64,000 bases of DNA from an uncultured Bacteroides sp. (GCA_949296855.1 CASFRN010000093.1:1-64000), one strand, 5' to 3'; positions 52,898 to 62,642 are shown, counted from the stretch's first letter. Program-made: numbers and translations. Notes: generated by a model not told the origin, from the sequence alone.

Positions 52898-53198
52898 GGA
52901 TTTGAAATCACGAGTGGTCGGAAGATTTTGTCGGATGCACGTCAGCATAAACAGATCCTTGAAAAGGCTCAACAATACGTAACCGAGGGTGAGCGAAGCG
53001 AACCTTCGGACAAGAAAACTCCTTACTCATCGGCTTCAAAGAAGTCGAATAACGTTAGAAGATGCAATTGGACTTCTTCGAAGCCCTGATTTGACGACTT
53101 GAAATACCGCAGGTTCGCTTCGCTCACCCTCGGTTACGTATTGTTGGACGGTTTCACCGTCCTTATCAAATCTTCCGACCACTCATGATTGTAAATCC
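52898..53198. repeat. 301-bp long inverted-repeat element
   Basis: The core arms are 36 bp and perfectly complementary (52970-53005, beginning CAACAATACGTAACC, and 53111-53146). Outer arms AGTGGTCGGAAGATTT (52913-52928 and 53168-53183) and inner arms GGCTTCAAAGAAGTC/GACTTCTTCGAAGCC (53032-53046, 53071-53085, one mismatch) extend the symmetry over the whole unit. No protein is encoded convincingly. It separates two small secreted-protein genes and fills most of the 455-bp gap. Confidence 0.85.
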
Positions 53199-53245
53199 GC
53201 AAGGACAAAAGAGAGGTTTAAAATGCATGAATTATAACTATTATG

Positions 53246-53668
53246 CTATTTATCTAAAAGTATGTAGATTTGTTGTCCTGATGCAAATGAAACCGGAACA
53301 AAGGTTTGAACATTGGCCTGACCGTTATGGATTGGAAATTCAGCTTCAAATCCTTGGTGTGTGCTTATTGTTATGGTAGACGCTGAATTAGGATTGTCTA
53401 AGGTTAAAGTAAAATTGAGCATAATGCCACCAATATAGGTATAATCCGTAATTGTTTTAATGGTATAGTCAGAAGCACCTGTTGAAACGGAGAATTGGCT
53501 CGGACTGTTAAATGTAAAATTTGCACCAGATCCTTTAATCATAAAACTGATGCTGGGTTCTTGACTATTAAATGTAAAATTTGCACTTTGGAGATAGGTG
53601 AGATTTCCCATTCCAACAAATAGTAGGACTGCCAAGAATATAAATTTAAAATATGTATGTCTTCTCAT
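53246..53668 (-). CDS. Small secreted protein of unknown function (second of three)
   Basis: The 140-residue product begins MRRHTYFKFIFLAVLLFVGM, a signal sequence. The heptad ANFTFNS occurs twice (about residues 29-35 and 49-55). The mature part is Ser/Thr/Asn-rich with a likely beta-sandwich pattern (SASTITISTHQGFEAEF). No family was recognised. A perfect terminator hairpin lies just upstream (53695-53749), so it has its own promoter or depends on read-through. Confidence 0.7.
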   Translation of the reverse strand: MRRHTYFKFIFLAVLLFVGMGNLTYLQSANFTFNSQEPSISFMIKGSGANFTFNSPSQFSVSTGASDYTIKTITDYTYIGGIMLNFTLTLDNPNSASTITISTHQGFEAEFPIHNGQANVQTFVPVSFASGQQIYILLDK

Positions 53669-53694
53669 AGCCTATTAATTTTTTAAGTAAATAT

Positions 53695-53749
53695 TGTATC
53701 AAAAACGACAAAAGTGCTATATAATATAGTTCTTGTCGTTTTTGATACA
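53695..53749 (-). terminator. Terminator after the tandem-DUF4859 lipoprotein gene
   Basis: Perfect 17-base arms, TGTATCAAAAACGACAA (53695-53711) and its complement (53733-53749), begin 9 bases after the stop at 53758. The stem ends in an AT-rich tail on the minus strand. Confidence 0.65.
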
Positions 53750-53757
53750 ATCTAAGG

Positions 53758-54762
53758 TTATTCCACGATATTGCAAGTTACGATGTAGCGGAAGAATTTG
53801 CTTGAGTCTGTTGTGTCAACGAAACCGAAGCTGCACATATATGAATCTCCTGCGGTTAAGCCTGGCATACAGCATAGTTTCACACAACTTTCACTTACTG
53901 ATTCCGAATCGGGCTTGAAGTTGGCACATACAGTTCCGGGATAAGCGCAAACGGCTCCAGTTGCATCAAACCAATATCCGGCAGGTTCTTCACCCGTGTA
54001 AGCACTTTCCGTATCCCATGTGCCTGTTGACGGATTGGCTGCATAGAATCGGATGGTGCCGGCATCGAAGGCTGCAATAAATTCAGTCAGCGACATATCG
54101 AATACAGCAGTAAGATTTGCTTCTACATTGGTTAGCATAAGGTCTACAGCCGTGTAATCGGTATTCGGAAGATTGACACTTTCTACGCTTACCGTCGGGT
54201 CTGTAACCGATACATCGAATGTAAAGCGTAGGTAGTCGTCATAGTCCGGACCGTTTACGGCAAAGCCGACGTTAATTGACAATACCGTTCCGGCTACAAT
54301 GCCACCTTCGGTCAGTTCTACGGTCAGGGTTCGTGCCGATTGGTTCAGTGTAACCGTGGCCCGGCTATTTTCATCGTTTGCTTCACAAGGCTGGTTGGCA
54401 GAATTGAAATACCAGCCGGTTTCTGCGTTGTAGGCTGTTTTCAACCATTGGTTGCGTGTCGCATTGATGGGGTAGAAAACAGTTGTCCCATTATCTAATC
54501 CCGACATTACAGCATCAAGGCTCATGCCCATTTTCTCTTCGAATTTGTCGGCATAGTCTGCCAAGTTGATGGTGTAAGCGTGTTCACCGTTCACTTCCAA
54601 TGGAGCAGTCACAGACATCTGTGCGTCTATGTCTACCCGCATATAGGGATTTTCGTTCTCTCCGTATACATGCTTCGATGTAGCATCGGTATATTCATCG
54701 CTGCAGGAGGTAAAGCCTATACATGCGAAGCAACAAAGTGTTAAGAATATATTTCGTCTCAT
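53758..54762 (-). CDS. Lipoprotein with tandem DUF4859-type domains
   Basis: I use the ATG at 54762 (MRRNIFLTLCCFACIGF), giving 334 residues with a lipobox FTSC. Two related halves follow. The first has INLADYADKFEEKMGMSLDAVM, TTVFYPINAT and ETGWYFNSANQPCE. The second has VEANLTAVFDMSLTEFIAAFD, TIRFYAANPS and AGYWFDATGAVCA. The same type of domain closes the BACON/HExxH lipoprotein at 50008. It lies 15 bp after a small secreted-protein gene in the susCD operon, where surface glycan-binding proteins usually sit. Confidence 0.8.
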   Translation of the reverse strand: MRRNIFLTLCCFACIGFTSCSDEYTDATSKHVYGENENPYMRVDIDAQMSVTAPLEVNGEHAYTINLADYADKFEEKMGMSLDAVMSGLDNGTTVFYPINATRNQWLKTAYNAETGWYFNSANQPCEANDENSRATVTLNQSARTLTVELTEGGIVAGTVLSINVGFAVNGPDYDDYLRFTFDVSVTDPTVSVESVNLPNTDYTAVDLMLTNVEANLTAVFDMSLTEFIAAFDAGTIRFYAANPSTGTWDTESAYTGEEPAGYWFDATGAVCAYPGTVCANFKPDSESVSESCVKLCCMPGLTAGDSYMCSFGFVDTTDSSKFFRYIVTCNIVE

Positions 54763-54783
54763 AATCATTTTTATTAGTTACGG

Positions 54784-55209
54784 TTATCTCATCGTTAAAC
54801 TGATGGTTGTGTTGCCATTGGGGTTCAATGGCATTGGATTGCTATATGTTGTACCGTTTGATACAGAAATAGTAGTACTATAATTGTAACTATTCGTTAT
54901 CTCTAATTGGCAGCTGGGACCTCTATATGTAAAAGCGAGCATTACTAAATTAGATCCGATTGTCACACTTGGAGTTCCAATTAGACTATTACTGCTTGTT
55001 CCATTGGTAGAAATGGTTCCATTAAGAGGAGACGATACTGTCACAATTCCAGATTCTGTTGAACCTGAAAAATTTGTTATAGCTATACGGATATTATTTG
55101 CAGTCGTATTTTCGGTTGTTTGTATATTAGTCTCATTAGTCACTTCTTGTGCAGCAAGGCTACAGATGCTCAGCAGAGCAAATAAAAAGAAATATCGTAT
55201 GCGTTTCAT
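54784..55209 (-). CDS. Small secreted protein of unknown function (first of three)
   Basis: The 141-residue product has a signal peptide (MKRIRYFFLFALLSICSLAAQ) and a mature part unusually rich in Asn, Thr and Ser (NETNIQTTENTTANNIRI, NSYNYSTTISVSNGTTYSN). A beta-rich fold is likely. I recognise no family. It lies 28 bp after susD and 21 bp before the DUF4859 lipoprotein gene, so it is in the susCD transcript. The composition recalls adhesive or surface proteins. Confidence 0.72.
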   Translation of the reverse strand: MKRIRYFFLFALLSICSLAAQEVTNETNIQTTENTTANNIRIAITNFSGSTESGIVTVSSPLNGTISTNGTSSNSLIGTPSVTIGSNLVMLAFTYRGPSCQLEITNSYNYSTTISVSNGTTYSNPMPLNPNGNTTISLTMR

Positions 55210-55237
55210 AATCGTATCTTTTTAGTTTATTAATGAA

Positions 55238-56902
55238 TTAATACCCCGGATTCTGTACAAGGTTAGGATTCCCATCCAATGCACTTTGCGGTATCGGGAA
55301 AATGTCGTTGTGTTTGTCGGTCGGGTCGGTTACGGCATCTTTGCAGAACCATGATTTCCCGTTGTAAACATTTTGTCCGTTGGTCATGCGGAAACGGATT
55401 AAGTCTTGACGACGGTGGTGCTCCGCTACAAATTCCCATGCCAAATCATCCAGTAATCCTCCCAATTCGATGTCATTGCCACCTTCTTCAGTGGTAGTCC
55501 AGTTGTCTGCCTGGTCTTGCTGTGCGGTGTTTTCGCTATGACCATACGCATATACACTGGGACCTTTCAATTCAGCTACTGTGCGGACAGCTTTTGACGG
55601 GTCGGTAGCGTTGAAGTTACGTTGGCGTACTTGTGTAACCAAGTCAGCAGCATCTTGTTCGGTTTCGCCGTTGTAGCCTCCCAATCGCAACAGGCATTCG
55701 GCTTTCATCATCAGCACGTCTGCATAGCGGAAGAAAGGTACGTCATCGTAAGATGTTCCTCTATCTCCTTCCACGATTTCGTATTTCACCATTCGGTAGC
55801 CTTCCATTGAATAACAGCCCGGATTATCGATGCTTCGCATGTTATAGGTATAGTCCAGTCTGGTTCCGTCTACGTAAATGGGTTCTCCATATCGGTCAGA
55901 TTGTGGACCGCCAATCCATGTGTCGTCAAAGCGGCCATCGTCTTCATCGTATGTGTCTAAGAACTGATGCAAAGCGCCTCCGCCACCAGTCGCCCATCCG
56001 GTAAAGCCGAATGTAGCACGGCCGGCTTCATTCATCCACAGGTTGGCAAAATAGTTGCCTCCTCCATACAGGTATTCGTACGGGATACCGAAGATAATTT
56101 CAGGCGAAGAAGTAATGTCTTCTTGAAAATTGTCCGAATAAGCGGGTGCTAATTGGAATCTGCCCGAATTGATGATAATGTTCAGTTCATCGATACACCG
56201 TTGGTAATACGAGTTGTCCGAGTGGTCGTTGAACCAAGCATTGTGGTTCAGGTACATTTTGGCTTTCAGCATGTGGACTGCATACTGACTGAGCAGGCTC
56301 ATCGTGACATCCGTGTCTAATAGGTCTTGTACCTCTTCCAGTTCGGTCATGATGAAATCCCACATTTCTTGTGGGGTAACTTGTTCGGGTTGCCAGCCAT
56401 CCGGATGTTCGAATGAGGTATCCAATGGAATGTTGCGGAACATGTCGAACAGCAAGTAGTAATACAAGGCGCGGTATGCCCGCAGTTGGGCTACAGAAGT
56501 TTCTGAATTTTGCACAGCTTCGTCTGCCAGTAAGCGGTTGCAAGCGTTGACACCTGCATACGCATTGTTCCAAGCACCTGACAAGTGACCTAAATTGGCA
56601 TTAAATTCGTGCTTATGGAAACTGATATATAAGTCACCCCAACCTACGCCGATGCGCAAGGGGATACACCATAGGTCGGTACAGATATCCAAATCAGCAT
56701 AACCATACCATGCCCAATAAAAATCTCTTAAAGATGTATAGACCGGCGAAAACATACTTTGTGCGTCTTCGTCTGTGAATTCGTATTTTTCGGAGGCTAT
56801 TTGACTGTAAATGGTTTCGCTCAAATCTGTACAGCTACTCATCGACAGCATACTTGCGCCCATTACCGAAGCTAATAGCGATTTATAGAATTTCGATTTC
56901 AT
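55238..56902 (-). CDS. susD: SusD family outer-membrane nutrient-binding lipoprotein
   Basis: The 554-residue protein has a lipobox (MLSMSSC) and the RagB/SusD fold: an N-terminal TPR-like region (LRAYRALYYYLLFDMFRNIPLD) and a C-terminal SusD domain with VPFFRYADVLMMKAECLLRLGG and EFVAEHHRRQDLIRF, ending FPIPQSALDGNPNLVQNPGY. It sits on the SusC barrel and captures glycan or glycopeptide ligands. It starts 12 bp after susC, the invariable pair of a polysaccharide utilisation locus. Confidence 0.96.
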   Translation of the reverse strand: MKSKFYKSLLASVMGASMLSMSSCTDLSETIYSQIASEKYEFTDEDAQSMFSPVYTSLRDFYWAWYGYADLDICTDLWCIPLRIGVGWGDLYISFHKHEFNANLGHLSGAWNNAYAGVNACNRLLADEAVQNSETSVAQLRAYRALYYYLLFDMFRNIPLDTSFEHPDGWQPEQVTPQEMWDFIMTELEEVQDLLDTDVTMSLLSQYAVHMLKAKMYLNHNAWFNDHSDNSYYQRCIDELNIIINSGRFQLAPAYSDNFQEDITSSPEIIFGIPYEYLYGGGNYFANLWMNEAGRATFGFTGWATGGGGALHQFLDTYDEDDGRFDDTWIGGPQSDRYGEPIYVDGTRLDYTYNMRSIDNPGCYSMEGYRMVKYEIVEGDRGTSYDDVPFFRYADVLMMKAECLLRLGGYNGETEQDAADLVTQVRQRNFNATDPSKAVRTVAELKGPSVYAYGHSENTAQQDQADNWTTTEEGGNDIELGGLLDDLAWEFVAEHHRRQDLIRFRMTNGQNVYNGKSWFCKDAVTDPTDKHNDIFPIPQSALDGNPNLVQNPGY

Positions 56903-56914
56903 AATTATCTGAAT

Positions 56915-59900
56915 TTAGAATGTTAAGTTAACGCCAAAAGTAAACGAACGGATGGAAGGATACTTATCGCGAGCATCGATACCTGCATAGGTAGGATACG
57001 GATTGGATAATTCCGGATCCAGACCGGAGTAGCCGGTAATGCAGAACAGGTTGTCGCCCGACAGGTAAGCACGTGCTCCCTTTATCCATTTGTTGGTTGA
57101 CTTAATCGGGAAAGTATAACCGATGGTCAGGTTGGTTAGTTTCAAGAAGTCACCGTCTTCCAAGTAGTAACTTACGAATGTCTGTGCTTGTGAAGAAGAC
57201 AGCGTATACTGACCTCCGTAAGGAGCTTCTTCTACCGATTTCAACCGGTTGTAGGCGATTGAATTGTTTTCGTAGAAAGCACGGGGTTCGTTCAATACCT
57301 TAAAGCCTAACTGGCTGGTGAACTGCATGCTTAAGTCCCACCCTTTGTAAGTAAAGGTATTATTCCAGCCTAAGTAAACTTTGGGCAATCCGTTTCCTAA
57401 CCATTGTTTGTAGTTGTTGTCTTGTGCCATAGCCGTAGTCATTTCAACTATTTCACCCTCTGGCGTTTCAATCAAGAACAAACCGTTTTCAGATACGCCT
57501 ACAGATTTTAATCCCCAAAAATCACCCAACGGATACCCTTCTTCCATGCGGTGTGTTGTTACATTAATAGGGTCACCGATGCCTCCGATTTCTTGGTGGC
57601 TGTCGCTCTCATATAAATTGCTGGAGAGCTTCAACAATTTACTGGAGTTATGTGATAAGGTCACTACGGTTTTCCATTCGAAATCTTTCGTGCGTACAGG
57701 TACGGCATTGAGGGTGATTTCAATACCTCGGTTACGGACAGAACCTCCGTTGGCAAATGTTGTATCAAACAAGTTCGGTGGTGTAGGAACAGCATACCAA
57801 AATAACAAATCGGTTGTCTTTTTGTTATATACATCAACAGAACCTCCAAAACGGTCATTAAAGAAACTCCAGTCCAAACCTACGTTAAACTCGGTTGATT
57901 TTTCCCATCTTAGGTCTGGGTTCGGGTTTGAAGCGATGTCAAGTCCCGGCAACCATGAACCGGTGGCATTGTCGTAGTAATAAGTCGAACCGTAATCATA
58001 GCGCGTCAAAGATTGGTAAGGGTTGTTGGGGATAACGCCTGTGATACCGAAACCGGCACGTAGTTTCAAGTTATTAATCCATTTCACGTCTTTCATAAAC
58101 GCTTCATTGCTGATGGTCCATCCCAATGAAGCCGAAGGGAAAGTACCCCACTTGTTGTTTTCACCGAACTTGGAAGAACCTTCGCGACGTATGCTGACCA
58201 AGAGGTTGTAGCGGTTGTCGTAGGCATAGCTGACACGGGCAAAGAAACCAATCAAGGTGTTCTCGTTTTTATCGCTACCCATTCCGGCTTTACCTTCTTT
58301 TAATGCTTGACCAATTCCCAAATTGTTGTAAGTGAAAAATTCAGAAGGGAAATCGTAGTTGTTGGCATAGTTCCGGTTGTAGGTGTAATACTGGTAGCTG
58401 TAACCCACCAAGGCATTCATGCGGTGTTTGCCGATATTCAGGTCATACTTCGACGTGATTTCCAAGTTGTCCGTACGGGTCTCGTCGTTGGTATGATAGG
58501 CATAACCGTTCCATTCATTCAGGTGGTTGCCATAATAAGTAGCCGTGTTATACCCTTGGTCGTGCGCACGGAAACGGCTGGTAGCCAACATCAAGTTGGT
58601 TTGCCAACCCTTAATCGGCTCAAAGGTTACGTTACCTGTAGCACGGGTTTCAGAGTAGGTATAATCACCTAAACGTTCTTCCAACATAGATACCGGATTG
58701 TAATAATAGTTGATGCCGAAGTTTTCGTAATAACTACCATCTTCGTTATAGATAGGTTCGGTCGGGTTGCGGGCGATTGCTTGTCGGTAGATATTGGATA
58801 CATCAGCATTGCTGGCATTGGTCGCACTATTCTTATGCCATTTCTGCACCATGTTCAAGTTAACGCGCAACATGTCGTTCAATAACCAATGAGATACATC
58901 GAAGCGCATACGCATATCTTCGGCGAATGTGTTCATGATGACACCGTCTTCTTTGCGGTAAGTGAAGTCAGCAGAGTAGGTAGTTTTGTCGGTACCTCCC
59001 ATGATGCTGATGTTATGGTTGTGTGTAAAGCCTGTGCGGCTGACAGCATCCAACCAGTCGGTATCATAACCTTGATCGTTGAAACTGGTCTTCCCGGCAC
59101 GTACGTCCGCTCCATCCATAAATTCCAGCTTCTTTCCGAATTGTGCAGCTGCGACATAGCCCGAATAATTAACCGTAGCATTTTCGCCACGGCGTCCGTT
59201 CTTTGTCGTGATGATGATAACGCCGTTTGCGCCTCGTGTACCATAGATAGCGGCAGCTGAGGCATCTTTCAATACATCAATTGATGCGATGTTTTCAGGA
59301 GCTACGGTACTGAGGTCGCCTTCCACACCGTCAATCAAGATTAAAGGGGTGGTGCTACCATTTACAGAGATGACACCACGCAGACGGATGGTAGAGGTTG
59401 AGTTCGGGTCACCGCTTCCTTTAGCGATAGACAGACCCGCTACCTTACCTTTAATCAAATCGGCAGCATCGCCTACTTTACCCACCGTAAAGTCTTCTGC
59501 TTTGACTGAAGATATGGCACTGGTCACGTCGCCCTTGCGCTGCGTTCCATAACCGATGACGATTACCTCGTCCATCATCTCGGCGTTTTCTTCCAGCCTA
59601 ATGGCTTGTCCTGCCTTTACTTCGCTTGCCTTTATCTCGATGGTCTTGTAGCCGATGTAGCTGATGACCAACGTGGCGTTGGGTGCCACTTTCAGCGTGA
59701 ACTTACCGTCGAAGTCGGTAATCGTGCCGTTGGCATTGTTGCCTTTCTCTACAATGTTGGCTCCGATGATGCTTTCACCGTTCGAGTCTACTACCTGCCC
59801 GTTGACGGTCCGTGTCTGTTGGGCAGCCATCACAGCGGCTTCCGCGTTGCCGGTCTCCGCAAGCATTGCCTGGGGCAATCCGGCGGTCAGCATGGCACAC

Positions 59901-59956
59901 GCAGCCACTTTCACCATTGCGCGACTGAATAACGCGCGGTTTCCATGAGTATCCAT
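56915..59956 (-). CDS. susC: SusC family TonB-linked outer-membrane transporter
   Basis: The 1013-residue protein has a signal region (to about MLAET), a carboxypeptidase-regulatory-like domain (VNGQVVDSNGESIIGANIVEKG, about 50-125), the TonB box (DEVIVIGYGTQ), a plug domain (SIDVLKDASAAAIYGTRGANGVIIITTK) and a 22-strand barrel ending SIRSFTFGVNLTF. With SusD it imports oligomers, energised by the TonB-ExbBD system. It is preceded by the GH127 gene and a palindromic element. Substrate cannot be read from sequence. Confidence 0.96.
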   Translation of the reverse strand: MDTHGNRALFSRAMVKVAACAMLTAGLPQAMLAETGNAEAAVMAAQQTRTVNGQVVDSNGESIIGANIVEKGNNANGTITDFDGKFTLKVAPNATLVISYIGYKTIEIKASEVKAGQAIRLEENAEMMDEVIVIGYGTQRKGDVTSAISSVKAEDFTVGKVGDAADLIKGKVAGLSIAKGSGDPNSTSTIRLRGVISVNGSTTPLILIDGVEGDLSTVAPENIASIDVLKDASAAAIYGTRGANGVIIITTKNGRRGENATVNYSGYVAAAQFGKKLEFMDGADVRAGKTSFNDQGYDTDWLDAVSRTGFTHNHNISIMGGTDKTTYSADFTYRKEDGVIMNTFAEDMRMRFDVSHWLLNDMLRVNLNMVQKWHKNSATNASNADVSNIYRQAIARNPTEPIYNEDGSYYENFGINYYYNPVSMLEERLGDYTYSETRATGNVTFEPIKGWQTNLMLATSRFRAHDQGYNTATYYGNHLNEWNGYAYHTNDETRTDNLEITSKYDLNIGKHRMNALVGYSYQYYTYNRNYANNYDFPSEFFTYNNLGIGQALKEGKAGMGSDKNENTLIGFFARVSYAYDNRYNLLVSIRREGSSKFGENNKWGTFPSASLGWTISNEAFMKDVKWINNLKLRAGFGITGVIPNNPYQSLTRYDYGSTYYYDNATGSWLPGLDIASNPNPDLRWEKSTEFNVGLDWSFFNDRFGGSVDVYNKKTTDLLFWYAVPTPPNLFDTTFANGGSVRNRGIEITLNAVPVRTKDFEWKTVVTLSHNSSKLLKLSSNLYESDSHQEIGGIGDPINVTTHRMEEGYPLGDFWGLKSVGVSENGLFLIETPEGEIVEMTTAMAQDNNYKQWLGNGLPKVYLGWNNTFTYKGWDLSMQFTSQLGFKVLNEPRAFYENNSIAYNRLKSVEEAPYGGQYTLSSSQAQTFVSYYLEDGDFLKLTNLTIGYTFPIKSTNKWIKGARAYLSGDNLFCITGYSGLDPELSNPYPTYAGIDARDKYPSIRSFTFGVNLTF

Positions 59957-60019
59957 TCTGTTGTTATTTAAAGGTTAATAATAATGTTTAGTTAATTATA
60001 TCTGTTGATGCTTCCGAAT

Positions 60020-60141
60020 AGCACACAGATGACACTGAAGGACACAGAGAAACACAGATTTTATTTTTTTCTATGAAAAGGCACAGCGCAGCTTAATTTA
60101 ATTCTGTGTAAATCTGTGTTCGTCTGTGTTATCTGTGTGCT
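60020..60141. repeat. CACAGA-type palindromic element, copy A
   Basis: Arms AGCACACAGAT (60020-60030) and ATCTGTGTGCT (60131-60141) close a 122-bp unit made of degenerate ACACAGA/TCTGTGT repeats around a centre with GCACAGCGCAGC. The complement of this unit matches copy B at 62783-62898 along its length. It lies 25 bases after the GH127 stop and 64 bases upstream of the susC start. Confidence 0.8.
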
Positions 60142-60165
60142 GTCGGGAAACACTCACTCCTTGAT

Positions 60166-62607
60166 TCATTCTACTTTCCACTCTATCACTCCTCCCGATG
60201 CTCCTTCTTGCAGCTGTGCCACAATCATCAGGTCGGTGGTTTTCACGGGATGGAAGTCGAGGTGGTTGTAGCGGTCCTTATCGGTGGTGTAGGGGCTTTG
60301 CGCTTCCACTTCCTTCCATTGGCTGCCCTGTTTGTAGTAGAGCTTCCACGAGGCGGGTGTGCGGTAGTTTCCGTCGTAGTGGTCGAAGTCCAGCCAGTAC
60401 ACGTCTACCGATTTTACTTCGGTGGGTTGGCTGAAGCGGTAGCACACATTCTCTTTCGACCCTTGGCGCAACCACCAATAGTGGTAGGGCTTGGACGTGT
60501 CGCTCGAGCGTTTCGGTTCCCACTGGTCGTTGTAGCCCCATGCCCACTGCAGGTTGCTTGTGGCTGCGGGCACATCGGTAGTGGCTTGGGTGGGAAGCGA
60601 GTACATCTGTGCCTGGCTGGCGATGGTCGGTTCGGGAGTCGGGGTGGCGTATTCCTTGGCTTCCGGAATCCATACCTCCATCTGGTCGGCACCGCGGTTG
60701 TTCCAGGTAGAGTAGGGGATGGCGCGGAAGGTCACATCTTTCACCGAGCCGTCGGTCGTCACTTCCTTGGCAGCCCCGCTCAACACCATTACGCCGTTCA
60801 GCAGGCGGGCGTCGTAGGCAGCGTCGATCTTCGCGTCGGGAGCGATGAACTTATCGAACACGGTGCTGTCCGGCTGGTCTTTGCCTTCCAGGCAGAACAC
60901 GATCGGCCCGCGCTCCAGTGCCAGCATGCCACGGTCTATTTCCACCGAGTCGTTCGCCTGGATGCGGCGCACGTCCATCGGGAGGTCCAGTTCGATAACG
61001 TCGCCCGCCTTCCAGGTGCGGACAATCGTCTCGTAGCCGTCGCCCTCGGCGGCACGTGCCGACGAGCCGTTCACCTTCAGCGTGTATTTCTTCGGGGCAT
61101 CGGTATAGGCGTAGAGGTCGGATGCCACTGGCGCGCTCTTCAGCCAGCTGGGGATGCGCAGGCGGATGGCGAACTCGCCTTCCTTATCGGGGGTCACCCG
61201 GATGGCCACCTTGCCGTTCCACGGATAGCCCGTGGTCTGTTCCAGTGTCACCGTGGTGCTGTCTGCCAGCTGCATTTCGGCTTTGCCTTGTATATAGAGG
61301 TTCACATAGATGTCGTTCTGCTGGGTGGCGTAGGCATAGTTGGGCACGGAAGCGATGAAGCGGGTCACGTTGCCCGGGCAACAAGCGCAGCCAAACCAGC
61401 GTTGGCGTTCGTGCTGGCCCATCGATTCGAGCGGGTTGTCGTAGAAGAACTTGTCGCCGCTGAGCGACACGCCGCTGATGACGCCGTTGTAGAGGGCACG
61501 CTCCAGCACGTCGATGTACTTCGAGTCGCCCGTAGCGAGGAACATCCGGTGGTTCCAGTACACGTTGGCGATGGCTGCGCACGTTTCGCAATACGCCGTG
61601 TGGTTCTGCAGTTCGTAGTTGGGACCGAAGCCTTCGCCTTGTGCACGCGAGCCCATACCACCGGTGATGTAGAGCTTCTTGCCTACGAGGTTGTCCCACA
61701 GGCGGGTCAAGGCGTGGAAGTAGGCGGTATCGTTGGTCAGGGCTGCCACGTCGGCTACACCAGAATACAGGTAGCCGGCACGCACGGCGTGGCCCACGAT
61801 TTCGTCTTGCTGCAGGATGGGCTTGTGGTCTTGGCTGTATTCGCTCAGGCGGTGGCCGTCGGTGCCCCGTCCGGTTTCTTCCACGAAGTATTTCGCCATG
61901 TCGAGGTATTTCCGGTCGCCTGTCACCTTATATAATTTACAGAGTGCCATTTCTACGATGGGATGTCCGCTGGGGCGGTGTATCTGTCCTTCGTCCGGCC
62001 CGAAGGTCTTGCATACCAAGTCGGCGTTCTTGATGGCTACATCGAGGAAGGTACGCTTGCCCGTGGCGCGGAAGTGGGCTACGGCAGCTTCGTACATGTG
62101 TCCGCTGTTGTATAGCTCGTGGCTGTTGATTTTCTCCCACTTGGAGCGTCCCCACCAGCCGGAGAGGCGGTAACACTTGTTGGTGACGCACGTGGTGAGG
62201 TATCCGTCCGGCTCTTGCGCGGCGGCGATGATGCTGATTACGCTGTCCAGGTAATGGTCCAGTTGCGGGTCGTACTTCACGGCGAGCGAGTACGACGCTC
62301 CTTCTATTACTTTATACGGGTCGGTATCGTCGAACGAGAAGTCGCCGCGGTGCTCGCCTTTCTTCAGTCCGGCGGCAATGGCGAAGTTGTCGAATCGTCC
62401 GTTCTTCTCGCATTCCTTGAATGCCGAAGGAATAGACACGGTGCGGTTGGTCTCGATGCGGGGCAGCCAGAAGCTATCGCTCAGGTGCACCTGGGTGAAC
62501 GGCACTTCCTGGATAGGGGCATCCGGCTGGGTGTAGGTAGGTTGGCTGCACGAAGCCGCTCCTAATGCCACAAGTCCGCTCATCAGTGTTAACAGATAGT
62601 TCTTCAT
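60166..62607 (-). CDS. GH127 beta-L-arabinofuranosidase, lipoprotein form
   Basis: The 813-residue protein has a lipobox (LGAASC, Cys20), so unlike the other GH127 here it is probably membrane-anchored. The catalytic set matches HypBA1-type enzymes: Glu325 (QGEGFG), Cys340-Glu341-Thr-Cys343 and Cys409/Cys410 in CACCPGN. The barrel is followed by a C-terminal galactose-binding-like domain (about 700-813) ending GVIEWKVE. It lies between the regulator and susC and is flanked on both sides by inverted copies of one palindromic element. Confidence 0.92.
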   Translation of the reverse strand: MKNYLLTLMSGLVALGAASCSQPTYTQPDAPIQEVPFTQVHLSDSFWLPRIETNRTVSIPSAFKECEKNGRFDNFAIAAGLKKGEHRGDFSFDDTDPYKVIEGASYSLAVKYDPQLDHYLDSVISIIAAAQEPDGYLTTCVTNKCYRLSGWWGRSKWEKINSHELYNSGHMYEAAVAHFRATGKRTFLDVAIKNADLVCKTFGPDEGQIHRPSGHPIVEMALCKLYKVTGDRKYLDMAKYFVEETGRGTDGHRLSEYSQDHKPILQQDEIVGHAVRAGYLYSGVADVAALTNDTAYFHALTRLWDNLVGKKLYITGGMGSRAQGEGFGPNYELQNHTAYCETCAAIANVYWNHRMFLATGDSKYIDVLERALYNGVISGVSLSGDKFFYDNPLESMGQHERQRWFGCACCPGNVTRFIASVPNYAYATQQNDIYVNLYIQGKAEMQLADSTTVTLEQTTGYPWNGKVAIRVTPDKEGEFAIRLRIPSWLKSAPVASDLYAYTDAPKKYTLKVNGSSARAAEGDGYETIVRTWKAGDVIELDLPMDVRRIQANDSVEIDRGMLALERGPIVFCLEGKDQPDSTVFDKFIAPDAKIDAAYDARLLNGVMVLSGAAKEVTTDGSVKDVTFRAIPYSTWNNRGADQMEVWIPEAKEYATPTPEPTIASQAQMYSLPTQATTDVPAATSNLQWAWGYNDQWEPKRSSDTSKPYHYWWLRQGSKENVCYRFSQPTEVKSVDVYWLDFDHYDGNYRTPASWKLYYKQGSQWKEVEAQSPYTTDKDRYNHLDFHPVKTTDLMIVAQLQEGASGGVIEWKVE

Positions 62608-62634
62608 ATTATTATGCTTAAAATTTCATCTGCA

Positions 62635-62642
62635 CAAATGTA
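62635..62642 (-). promoter_or_regulatory. Predicted -7 box of the lipoprotein GH127 gene
   Basis: The minus strand reads TACATTTG, matching TAnnTTTG, 28 bases before the start at 62607. No TTG lies 19 bases further upstream, which is not unusual for genes under a hybrid two-component activator. Confidence 0.45.
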
